Shown: positions 51,081 through 58,924 of the stretch, in pieces
Numbering within the stretch: the stretch's first letter is position 1
How the letters are laid out: each line of letters begins with the position of its first letter
From: Phycisphaerales bacterium
GTDB taxonomy: Bacteria > Planctomycetota > Phycisphaerae > Phycisphaerales > UBA1924
Direction: 5' to 3'
NCBI GenBank assembly: GCA_029260515.1
Contig: JAJDDC010000070.1
Coordinates: 558,001 to 622,000, forward strand
DNA length: 64,000 bases
Translations under genes and position numbers: made by a program
Notes under the pieces: generated by a model
Databases searched by the model: none
What the model was told of the DNA's origin: nothing
The model's input: only the letters and a program-made list of their open reading frames with translations

Positions 51081-52643
51081 CTACGGGCAGCCACCGCCGA
51101 AGAGTTCGAGGAACGCGATGATGTCGGAGAAATCGAAAGTGCCGATGGGGAGGGCGAGGTCGGCGGGCGGCTGCATGTTGCCGAAGGCGGTCAGGAACGC
51201 GATGACGTCGGAGAAATCGAGCGTGCCGAAGGGCTCGGCCAGGTCGGCCGGGCAGGGGTTCTCGCAGTCGTCGGGCGTGCCGTTCATGTTGCTGTCCGTG
51301 CACGACGTGCCGGCGCCGCACCAGTCGCCGCCGGCGATGTCGCAGTCGCCCGACGTGAGCGAGAGGCAGCCGCCGCCCGGGAAGCTGCACGCGCCCTCGG
51401 GCTCGGGGCACGTGGTCGTGGCGCATTCGGTGCCGTCGCCCTGGAAGAGGCCGTTGAGCGCGGCGCACTCGTCGGGCGTGAGGTCGTCGGCGCACGAGCC
51501 GTCGGGCAGGCAGCAGGCGCCGACGGGGAAGCACGCGTGCGTGGCGCAGACGGTGCCCGGGCCGCCCGGGATGCCGTTGGCGGCCAGGCAGTTCTCGGGC
51601 GGGAGGTTGAGGCAGCCGCCCGTGGCCTCGAAGCAGCAGGCCTGGGACGGGGCGATGCAGGTGATGTCGTCGCAGTCGGTGCCGTCGCCGCCGTAGACGC
51701 CGGCGCAGGCGGCCTCGGTGGTGATGGTGCAGTCGCCGTTGTCGCAGCAGGCGCCGACATCGGGGGCGCAGCTGAAGCTGGACCAGTAGGCCTCGAGGCC
51801 CCAGTCGCCGGAGGGCTGGAAGATGCCGAGCTGGCTGAAGCGGTTCCAGCCGGCGAGGAAGCCGCAGTCGATGGCGAAGAGCCAGTTGTTGGCCGAGGAC
51901 GCGACGCCGTTCGTGTCGGTCGTGGGGAAGGCGTTCATGTTCTGGGGCGGGGCGACGAAGCAGGGGTTCTGCGTCTGGTTGTTGTGCTTGTCGATGCGGA
52001 AGCCGACGGTGAACGAGTTGGAAGGGTTGGCGGCGATGATGATCTGCTCGGGGTCGCCGGGATCGACCGAGACACTGATCTGGGTGGCGCCGCTGCCCGG
52101 GGGCATGACAAGGTGCGGGAGGATGACGTTGTCGGAGGAGTACGAGGCGACGAGCGTGCCCGTGTCCGGCGGTCCTTGCCAGACGAGGATCGACCACTCG
52201 GTGGTGGTGCTAACGACCGCGCCCATGGTGGCGAACAGGCCGTTGATCTGCTCGATCTTGATCGGGAACTCGGAGGGCGCCAGGACGTACTGGGCGGCGA
52301 AGATTTCCTGCTCGGCGAATCCGGCCTGGGCGTTGTAGCCGCCGGGGTCGAGATTCGCGACGTAGCCGGAGCGCTCGACACACCCGCGCGTCCCGAAGCC
52401 GCCGGCGAAGTCGTCGTCGATGATGCCCAGGCCCGCGGTGGTGTGGTTGATCTTGTCGATGTGATCGACCGCGACGAACTGGGGGCGCAGGCGCGGGCCG
52501 GCTTGGTCGGTCACGCCCGTGATCCGCCCGCCGTCCTCGGTGACGAATCCGACACGGGACATTGGCATCTGCTGGGCCAGGGCGGCGGGGCACACGACGA
52601 GCGCCGCCATCGCGGCCGAACGGACGAACAACGGGATGGTCAC
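51081..52643 (-). CDS. Secreted protein with cysteine-rich repeats and dockerin-like tail
   Basis: A 520-residue protein with a signal peptide (1-23). The N-terminal 280 residues have no family I recognise. From about residue 290 to 450 there are four tandem modules of roughly 40 residues, each with six or so Cys and phrases such as 'GACCLPDGSCADDLTPDECA' and 'GDGTECATTTCPEPEGACSF'. These resemble planctomycete extracellular Cys-repeat modules. The paired dockerin-like tail follows ('ADLAEPFGTLDFSDVIAFLT', 'ADLALPIGTFDFSDIIAFLE'). Extensive disulfides are expected outside the cell. It is followed closely by the FG-GAP gene on the same strand. Confidence 0.78.
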   Translation of the reverse strand: MTIPLFVRSAAMAALVVCPAALAQQMPMSRVGFVTEDGGRITGVTDQAGPRLRPQFVAVDHIDKINHTTAGLGIIDDDFAGGFGTRGCVERSGYVANLDPGGYNAQAGFAEQEIFAAQYVLAPSEFPIKIEQINGLFATMGAVVSTTTEWSILVWQGPPDTGTLVASYSSDNVILPHLVMPPGSGATQISVSVDPGDPEQIIIAANPSNSFTVGFRIDKHNNQTQNPCFVAPPQNMNAFPTTDTNGVASSANNWLFAIDCGFLAGWNRFSQLGIFQPSGDWGLEAYWSSFSCAPDVGACCDNGDCTITTEAACAGVYGGDGTDCDDITCIAPSQACCFEATGGCLNLPPENCLAANGIPGGPGTVCATHACFPVGACCLPDGSCADDLTPDECAALNGLFQGDGTECATTTCPEPEGACSFPGGGCLSLTSGDCDIAGGDWCGAGTSCTDSNMNGTPDDCENPCPADLAEPFGTLDFSDVIAFLTAFGNMQPPADLALPIGTFDFSDIIAFLELFGGGCP

Positions 52644-52840
52644 GGCTCAAACTCCTTGCAGCGCTCGGCGGGCGGGGCGATAGTCCGGGCCATCATCGCG
52701 GAATGCGGGGCGCCCCGGCAAGCCTTAATCCTGTACGGGGCGTGTGGGGGGACGGATGCGTGTGTGGTGATCGGACCCCGCATGTTGGAACCGCCTGTCG
52801 CGCGGCCCATCGCGCGGTCGCACGCCGCCCCGCGCGCGAC

Positions 52841-52913
52841 GGCGGGCGGCCGATGGGCCGCCCGCGGGTCGCGTGCGAAACGGGAGGTTGTCCGTGCCGG
52901 GCGATCGCCCGGC
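52841..52913 (-). terminator. Two GC-rich hairpins after the low-complexity gene
   Basis: GCCGGGCGATCGCCCGGC (52896-52913) is a perfect 18-bp palindrome 8 bases after the stop at 52922. Further on, GGGCGGCC-GATG-GGCCGCCC (52844-52863) is a perfect 8-bp hairpin. Neither has a T tract, so termination may need Rho or the hairpins may only protect the 3' end. Confidence 0.4.
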
Positions 52914-52921
52914 GATGGCTC

Positions 52922-53785
52922 TCAGGCCGCCGAGCGGGTCGTGCCGGCGGTCTCGCCGTTGACCGGGACGCAGGGGGTGTAGGGCCCGATGACCGGGAAC
53001 CCGAAGGGCACGCCCTGGGTCTGGATCGGGGCGTTGAACGAGTTGTTCTCGCTCGAGCCGGTCTTGCCCGTGCCCTGCTGGCTCGGGTTGTTGGTGCCGG
53101 TGTTGTTCCAGCCGCTGGTGTTCCACGCGGGCGCGAACGCGAATGGCGGGGCGCCGAACCAGGGCGAGTTGGACCACGGCGTGCCGGACCAGGGCGTGTT
53201 GAAGCCGAAGGGGATCCCGCCGGCGGTCGCCCACGGGGTGATGGGGTTGGAGCCGAAGGCGTTGAAGGGTGTCGTGAAGGGCGTGTTGAACGGGGTCGTG
53301 TTCGTGTTGAAGAACGGGGTGTTGATGCCGGAGTTGAAGCCGGAGTTGAAGGGCGTGTTCCAGGGGGACGAGGTGTTGTAGCCCGGGTTGAAGCCCGGGT
53401 TGAAGCCCGAGTTGAAGCCCGGGTTGAAGCCGGGGTTGAAGCCGGGGTGAAGGGGTGTGTTGAAGCCGTTGTTGAACGCGTTATTCCAGGGGAACTGGCT
53501 GTTGAATCCGGGGTTGTTGGGGTAGGTGTTGTTGAAGCCTGTGTTGCCGAAGCCTGTGTTGCCGAAGCCGGTGTTGTTCCAGCCGGGGTTGTTGAACCCG
53601 GTGGTGTTGGCGCCGGCGAAGGGCACGCTTTGGGCGAAGCCGGTGGAGGAGTTGAACGGGACGCCGTTGTACCCGCCGAAGAACGGCGTGTTCTGCGCGG
53701 GGAAGGGCGTGCCCTGGGTGAAGGGCCCGCAGGCATTGAACGGGGTCTGCGGGAAGGTGTTCCAGCCGTTGTACGGGGTGTTCAT
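52922..53785 (-). CDS. Asn/Phe/Gly/Pro/Thr-rich low-complexity protein (prion-like, FG repeats)
   Basis: A 287-residue protein built of short repeats: NTGFG units, then six or seven PGFN tetrapeptides ('PGFNPGFNPGFNSGFNPGFN' in the middle), then TPFN units. There is no signal peptide and almost no charged residue before the last 60 residues. ATG at 53785 has AGGAG about 11 bases upstream. The composition resembles prion-like and FG-nucleoporin-type disordered proteins that phase-separate. The order of codons shows clean 12-bp DNA repeats at 53375-53446. It lies between the secretome cluster and gpsA. No family recognised; whether it is exported by another route is unknown. Confidence 0.7.
   Translation of the reverse strand: MNTPYNGWNTFPQTPFNACGPFTQGTPFPAQNTPFFGGYNGVPFNSSTGFAQSVPFAGANTTGFNNPGWNNTGFGNTGFGNTGFNNTYPNNPGFNSQFPWNNAFNNGFNTPLHPGFNPGFNPGFNSGFNPGFNPGYNTSSPWNTPFNSGFNSGINTPFFNTNTTPFNTPFTTPFNAFGSNPITPWATAGGIPFGFNTPWSGTPWSNSPWFGAPPFAFAPAWNTSGWNNTGTNNPSQQGTGKTGSSENNSFNAPIQTQGVPFGFPVIGPYTPCVPVNGETAGTTRSAA
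53375..53446. repeat. 12-bp tandem repeat coding for PGFN units
   Basis: Six successive 12-bp units close to GTTGAAGCCCGG on the plus strand (first unit GTTGTAGCCCGG). On the coding minus strand each gives Pro-Gly/Ser-Phe/Tyr-Asn. Near-identity between units suggests recent slippage expansion within the low-complexity gene. Confidence 0.75.
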
Positions 53786-53950
53786 GAGAGACGGTCTCCT
53801 GCGACCCTGCGAGGGTGCTCGTGGTGGTGTGCCGGGCGTGGGGGGTCGTGACTGGCCCCCCCCGGGATGCACGGATGGCGTCCGGCCTTGGCTGGCCTCA
53901 TCGGCGATCGGCTCTGGGGATCTGGAGAAGTGGGGCGGGCTCGACCGCTC

Positions 53951-55042
53951 TTAATCGACCCGCTCGTCGCGGAGGCGGCGGCTCATGAGCATCGTGATCG
54001 CCCGGACGGGGTCCAGGCGGTCGAAGAGCACGCGGCTGACCGCGCCCGTGATGGGCATGTCCACGCGGTATTTCTGGGCCAGGTCCACGACCGAGCGGGT
54101 CGTCGCGACGCCCTCGACGACGAAGGGCGTGGAGGCGAGGTACTCGTCGAGGTGGCGCCCGCGCCCCAGAGCCTCGCCGCACGAGCGGTTGCGCCCCTCC
54201 GGGCAGAAGCAGGTGGTCGCCAGGTCGCCCGCGCCCGCGACGCCGTAGAAGGTCTCGGGCGAGGCGCCCATCGCGGCGCCGAGGCGGGCGATCTCGGCAA
54301 GGCCCCGGGCCAGCAGCGCGCTCTTGGCGTTGTACCCGGCGCGCAGCCCGTCGAGGATGCCCGCGGCGATCGCGATCACGTTCTTCGTCGCCCCCGCCAG
54401 CTCCACGCCCAGCAGGTCCTGGTTGGTGTACACCCGCATCCAGCTCGAGCTGAACAGCGTCTGGATCCGCTCGGCGAACTCGGGGTCGTCGCTGGCCGCG
54501 ACCATCGTCGCGGGCAGCCGCTTGGCCAGCTCCGAGGCGATCGTCGGGCCCGACAGGCACGCGACCGGGCGGGGCGCCCGGTCCGGGTCGTCGCCCCCGG
54601 GCCCCGAGAGCACGTCGGCGACGACCTGCGAGGGGCGGAGCAGCGTGTCGTTCTCGATGCCCTTGGAGACGCTGAGCACGCCCGCGTTGTGCGGCACGTG
54701 CGGGCGCAGACGGGTCCAGGTCTCGCGGATGAACTGGGCGGGGACGGCCGAGACGATCAGGTCCACGCCCTCGAGCGCCTCGGCGTCGTTGAGCGCCAGG
54801 CGGACGGGGTCGGGCATCGTCAGGTCGGGCAGGCGGTCGGACCGCCGCGTCTGGGCGAGGCGCCCGATCTCGTCCTCGTCGTGCCCCCAGCAGACGACCT
54901 CGGGGCGTGGCAGGGCGCCGTCCTCGCCCGCGAGCATCGCGGCGCACACAAGCCCCATCTGCCCGACGCCGAGGACGGCGACGCGGGTGAAGCCCTGCTC
55001 GGCCGGGTCGCGGGGATCGTCGTTGGGCGGCGGGACGCTCAT
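53951..55042 (-). CDS. gpsA: NAD(P)-dependent glycerol-3-phosphate dehydrogenase
   Basis: Reduces dihydroxyacetone phosphate to sn-glycerol-3-phosphate for phospholipid synthesis. Rossmann motif 'RVAVLGVGQMGLVCAAMLAG', then 'DLIVSAVPAQFIRETWTRLR', 'VSKGIENDTLLRPSQVVADV' and the active-site helix 'ELAGATKNVIAIAAGILDGL' with the catalytic Lys. The later 'GVAGAGDLATTCFCPEGRNR' is also typical. ATG at 55042 gives 363 residues, a normal length. No partner genes beside it. Confidence 0.93.
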   Translation of the reverse strand: MSVPPPNDDPRDPAEQGFTRVAVLGVGQMGLVCAAMLAGEDGALPRPEVVCWGHDEDEIGRLAQTRRSDRLPDLTMPDPVRLALNDAEALEGVDLIVSAVPAQFIRETWTRLRPHVPHNAGVLSVSKGIENDTLLRPSQVVADVLSGPGGDDPDRAPRPVACLSGPTIASELAKRLPATMVAASDDPEFAERIQTLFSSSWMRVYTNQDLLGVELAGATKNVIAIAAGILDGLRAGYNAKSALLARGLAEIARLGAAMGASPETFYGVAGAGDLATTCFCPEGRNRSCGEALGRGRHLDEYLASTPFVVEGVATTRSVVDLAQKYRVDMPITGAVSRVLFDRLDPVRAITMLMSRRLRDERVD

Positions 55043-55234
55043 GGCGGGCTCTCTGGGCCGATCGGGCCCTCGGGGGACGCGCTCCGGGGCCTTGTTGGGA
55101 ACAGAACCGCCGACGTGCCCGTGACGTAAGCGTAGCGGCGTGGGGCGGGGCCCTCGGTCTAGAGTTGCCACCCCTCCCGCAGCGTTCGACCCCCTCGCCC
55201 GCCCCATGACGGGCGATCACGGAGCGACACTCCC

Positions 55235-57313
55235 ATGACCCAGGCCGCGACCCACACGCATGACCACGGGCACGACCACACCCACGGCGAGTCGAAGCTC
55301 GATTGCTGCTCGCACCACGAGCTGGAGATCGACCGGTGGATCGTGGTCTACCTGGTGGGCGGGGTGCTTGCGCTGACGAGCTGGATCGCCGGGTGGGCGG
55401 GCGCGCCCGAGCAGGTCGCGGTCCTTCCCGCCGTCGTCGGTTCGATCATGCTCGCGTTGCCCCTGTTCCTGGCCGCGGGCGGGGAGATCCTCAAGCGGCG
55501 TGTGTCGAGTTCGTCGCTGGCGGCGCTGGCGATCCTGGCGGCGATGGCGATCGGGGAGTTCACAATCGCCGCGTTCCTCGCCTTCGTGCTGCTCGTCGCG
55601 GACCAGATCGTTCGCCGGACCGCGTTCGGCGCGCAGCGCGCCATCGAGGCGCTCATCGGGCTCACGCCCGACGTGGCGCGTGTCGTCGGCGACGACGGCA
55701 TGGAGCACGAGGTCGGCATCGACCAGATCGCGGTCGGCCAGACCGTCCGCGTCCGCCCGGGCGAGAACCTGCCCGTGGACGGCCGCATCGTCTCGGGGCG
55801 TTCGACGATCAACCAGGCGTCGCTCACGGGCGAGGCGCTGCCAGTCGAGGTCGAGGACGGCGCGGACGTCTACGCGGGCACGACAAACCTGACCGGGTCG
55901 ATCGACGTCCGCGTGACGCTCATCGGCGCCGACACGACGATCGGCAAGGTGACCACGCTGATCCGCGAGGCCGAGAACTCCAAGACGCCCCGACAGATGC
56001 TTATCGAGCAGGTCGCCCGGTTCTACGTCCCGGTCGCGCTCACGCTGGCGGCGTTGGTCTTCTTCCTCTTCGCCCAGTCGGGCGAGGAGAGCACGCGTGA
56101 CAAGGCGGCGTTGACGGCGGTGACGGTGCTTGTCGTCACATGCCCGACGGCGTTGCTCCTGTCGAGCCCGACGGCGATGGTCGCGGCTTTCGCGTCCGCC
56201 GCCCGCCTGGGTGTGATGATCAAGCGGACCAACTACCTTGAAGCCGCGTCGAATATCGATACGGTGATCCTCGACAAGACCGGCACGATCACGACCGGCA
56301 AGTTCGAGGTCTCGCGTCTGTCGCCCGCACAGGGCGTCGAGGGCGCCGAGCTGCTCGAGGCCGCGGCGACCGCCGAGGCCGGCTCGAACCACCCGCTCGC
56401 CCAGTCGATCGTGCAGACCGCCCGTGCGGCGCGGATCGAGATTTCACCGAGCCCGGACGCCGAGGAGCTGCACGGGCGGGGCGTGCGGGCCCGCACGAGC
56501 CGCGGCGAGCTGTGCGTCGGACGCGCGAGCTGGATCCGCGAGCTGGCGCCGAACGCGCGCGAGCAGATCGCCCAGGTCGAGGCCAAGATCGAGGGCATGT
56601 CGGGCGTGCACGTGCTGCGCGACGGCGTCTACCTGGGCGCGGTCGGCCTCGAGGACAAGGTCCGGGCCTCTGCGTCGAGTGTGCTCGACCGCCTCCGCCT
56701 GCTGGGTGTGCGGTCGATCGCGATCTTCACCGGCGACCGCCTGAGCGTCGCCAAGCGCGTGGGCGTCGCGGTCGGGGCCGACGAGATCGAGGCCGAGTGC
56801 CTGCCCGAGGAGAAGTTCAAGCTCGTGCAGCAGATGACCGCGTCGGGCCAAAAGGTGATGATGGTCGGCGACGGGATCAACGACGGGCCGGCGCTGGCCG
56901 AGGCGGACCTGGGCGTCGCGATGGGCTTGTCGGGCTCGGACATCGCCGCCAACTCCGCGGGCGTCGCGCTGATGACCGACGAGCTCAACCGCCTGCCCTT
57001 CCTGATCGAGTTGTCGCGACGGACGCGCGCGATCGTGGTCCAGAACATCGCGGTGTCCATCCTCATGGCGATCGTCGGGCTGACGCTCGCGGCGACGGGG
57101 ACGTTCGCCGAGGCGGGCGCGATCGGCGTCGGGTTCGCGGCCCTGTTCCACTTCGCGCCAGATATCTTCGTGGTGGGCAACAGCTTCCGCCTGTTCCGGT
57201 ACGGCGAGGACTTCCACCAGGCCGAGGCGGACGCGAAGGCCGCCGCGGCCGCGCCCAGACGCGAACTCCGCGAGGGCTCGATCCGCCGGCTCGGGGGCGT
57301 GCAGCCCGCGTAA
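55235..57313 (+). CDS. P1B-type heavy-metal ATPase with His-rich N-terminus and TCPT motif
   Basis: A 692-residue metal-exporting ATPase. The phosphorylated Asp347 is in 'DKTGTITTGK', and the hinge 'MVGDGINDGPALAEADLGVA' and the P1B-diagnostic HP pair ('SNHPLAQS') are present. The N-terminus is 'THTHDHGHDHTHGES' followed by a Cys pair (C24-C25), a metal-binding arm in place of a ferredoxin-like HMA domain. The key membrane motif, normally CPC, SPC or TPC, reads T302-C303-P304-T305. Loss of the second Cys suggests specificity other than classical Cu or Zn pumps. Metal cannot be named from sequence. Confidence 0.85.
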   Translation: MTQAATHTHDHGHDHTHGESKLDCCSHHELEIDRWIVVYLVGGVLALTSWIAGWAGAPEQVAVLPAVVGSIMLALPLFLAAGGEILKRRVSSSSLAALAILAAMAIGEFTIAAFLAFVLLVADQIVRRTAFGAQRAIEALIGLTPDVARVVGDDGMEHEVGIDQIAVGQTVRVRPGENLPVDGRIVSGRSTINQASLTGEALPVEVEDGADVYAGTTNLTGSIDVRVTLIGADTTIGKVTTLIREAENSKTPRQMLIEQVARFYVPVALTLAALVFFLFAQSGEESTRDKAALTAVTVLVVTCPTALLLSSPTAMVAAFASAARLGVMIKRTNYLEAASNIDTVILDKTGTITTGKFEVSRLSPAQGVEGAELLEAAATAEAGSNHPLAQSIVQTARAARIEISPSPDAEELHGRGVRARTSRGELCVGRASWIRELAPNAREQIAQVEAKIEGMSGVHVLRDGVYLGAVGLEDKVRASASSVLDRLRLLGVRSIAIFTGDRLSVAKRVGVAVGADEIEAECLPEEKFKLVQQMTASGQKVMMVGDGINDGPALAEADLGVAMGLSGSDIAANSAGVALMTDELNRLPFLIELSRRTRAIVVQNIAVSILMAIVGLTLAATGTFAEAGAIGVGFAALFHFAPDIFVVGNSFRLFRYGEDFHQAEADAKAAAAAPRRELREGSIRRLGGVQPA

Positions 57314-57375
57314 TCGTGGGCCGCGCACGACCAAGAACACAGATGCGGGCGGTCGTGCCCGCGTGGGGAGTTGAT

Positions 57376-58830
57376 ATGAACGCGCCGACACTCGCCGTGC
57401 GTGCGATCGCCGCCGCGATCGCGATCGTGTTCACCGCAACGCTCACGCTCGCCCAGCCCCAGGTCTGGGCCGGGCACGTGATGGCGCCGGGCGCCGAGAT
57501 CGGGATCACCGTCCGCCTTGACCAGGGCGACGACGGCGTCTGGTCGGGCACGCTGGACATCCCGGGCCAGGCTGTCAAGGGCGCCCCCCTCGACGGCATC
57601 GTCGTCGAGGACGCGAGGCTCGCGTTCCGCGCGATACTGCCCGGGGCGCCAGACGAGCGAAACCCGAGGTTCGAGCTGGATATATCGGGCGACTCGGCCA
57701 AGGGAACAGCGGTCGTCGGCGGGGGCGGCGTGCCGGTCGTCCTCGAGCGCACCAGCGACGAGGCGATCGAGGCCGCGGCCCGTGAGCGGCGCCCCCAGAC
57801 ACCCCGCCCTCCCTTCGTGTACAGGACGCAGGACGTCCGCGTGCCGGTGTACGGCGACGACGGCGAGGTCGCCCACGAGCTGGCGGGCACGCTCACACTC
57901 CCCGAGACCGATGAGTTCGGCGACGGGCCGTACCCGTGCGTCGTCACCATCTCGGGCACGGGCGCCCAGGACCGCGACGAGACGATCTACGAGCACAAGC
58001 CATTCGCCATCATCGCCGACCACCTTGCAAGGCGCGGCGTTGCGAGCCTGCGGTGCGACGACCGGGGTGTGGGCGAGTCCGGGGGCGACTACCGGGCGGC
58101 CGCGTGCACCGATTTCGCCGCCGACGCGCGCGCACAGGTCGAGTACCTGCGCACGCTCGGCGTGATCGACCATGAGAAAATTGGCCTGATCGGGCACTCC
58201 GAGGGCGGGCTGACGGCCCCGCTGGTCGCGGCGGACAACGACGACGTCGCGTTCGTCGTCCTGCTCGCGGGGATGGCGGTCCGCGGCGACGAGGTGCTCA
58301 CGAGCCAGTCGGCCAAGATGTTCGAGCTGCTCGGCCTGCCCGAGAGCTTCATCAGCGAGTCCAACCGCCTCCGCCAGCTCGCGATGGACGCGATCCGCGA
58401 GGACCTGGGCGACGAGGTCGTCCGTGAGCGTCTGCGCGCCCTTGTCGTGCACGACGGCATGGGCATGATGGGCGAGGAGCAGGCGGACGCCCAGACCGAC
58501 ATGGTCCTCGGCGTCTTCTACAACGCCTGGGGGCGCGAGCTGGTGACGATCGAGCCGACGGACTATCTGGCGCGCATGACCCAGCCCGTGCTCGCGATCA
58601 CCGGCTCGCTGGACACGCAGGTCCTGCCCGGTATCAACCTCGCCGCCCAGCGCGGGGCGCTCGAGAAGGCCGGCAACGAGGACGCCACCGTCGTCGAGCT
58701 CGAGGGGCTCAACCACCTCTTCCAGAACGCCCAGACGGGCGCGATGGCCGAGTACGCGACGATCACGGAGACGTTCGACGAGGACGCGCTGGCGATGGTC
58801 GGCGACTGGATCGTGCAGCGCACGCGGTAG
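57376..58830 (+). CDS. Secreted alpha/beta-hydrolase with N-terminal beta domain
   Basis: A 484-residue protein; GGGGAG is five bases before ATG. Signal peptide at 1-26. The first part of about 120 residues is beta-rich ('GVWSGTLDIPGQAVKGAPLD'). From about residue 155 there is an alpha/beta-hydrolase fold: 'VVTISGTGAQDRDETIYEHK', nucleophile Ser in 'LIGHSEGGLTAPLVA', acid in 'LAITGSLDTQVLPGINLAAQ' and His in 'ELEGLNHLFQNAQTG'. This layout occurs in exported serine esterases and peptidases of the BAAT/dienelactone-like groups. Substrate unknown. Confidence 0.82.
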   Translation: MNAPTLAVRAIAAAIAIVFTATLTLAQPQVWAGHVMAPGAEIGITVRLDQGDDGVWSGTLDIPGQAVKGAPLDGIVVEDARLAFRAILPGAPDERNPRFELDISGDSAKGTAVVGGGGVPVVLERTSDEAIEAAARERRPQTPRPPFVYRTQDVRVPVYGDDGEVAHELAGTLTLPETDEFGDGPYPCVVTISGTGAQDRDETIYEHKPFAIIADHLARRGVASLRCDDRGVGESGGDYRAAACTDFAADARAQVEYLRTLGVIDHEKIGLIGHSEGGLTAPLVAADNDDVAFVVLLAGMAVRGDEVLTSQSAKMFELLGLPESFISESNRLRQLAMDAIREDLGDEVVRERLRALVVHDGMGMMGEEQADAQTDMVLGVFYNAWGRELVTIEPTDYLARMTQPVLAITGSLDTQVLPGINLAAQRGALEKAGNEDATVVELEGLNHLFQNAQTGAMAEYATITETFDEDALAMVGDWIVQRTR

Positions 58831-58842
58831 CCCGCAACCGAA

Positions 58843-58910
58843 TCCCAGACGCGAGCGGAAGCTCGCGATCATTCCCGGGATCGCTCGCGAGCCTCCGCTC
58901 GCATCTGGGA
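58843..58910. repeat. Large imperfect palindrome with nested hairpins, between convergent genes
   Basis: Arm 1 (58843-58870) and arm 2 (58879-58910) pair over most of their length: TCCCAGA..GCGAGCGGA..GCTCGCG..ATC against its complement, with two mismatches and one 4-base gap. Each arm also holds a smaller hairpin (GCGAGC-GGAA-GCTCGC in arm 1). The form resembles REP/BIME elements or a bidirectional terminator between the hydrolase and mgtE. There is no T tract. Confidence 0.6.
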
Positions 58911-58924
58911 CCAGGGGCCGGCGT

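Noticed and set aside
53375..53580. Regular short repeats that might suggest a CRISPR array
   Set aside because: Units of 12 or 15 bp are back to back with no unique spacers and encode PGFN and NTGFG peptides.
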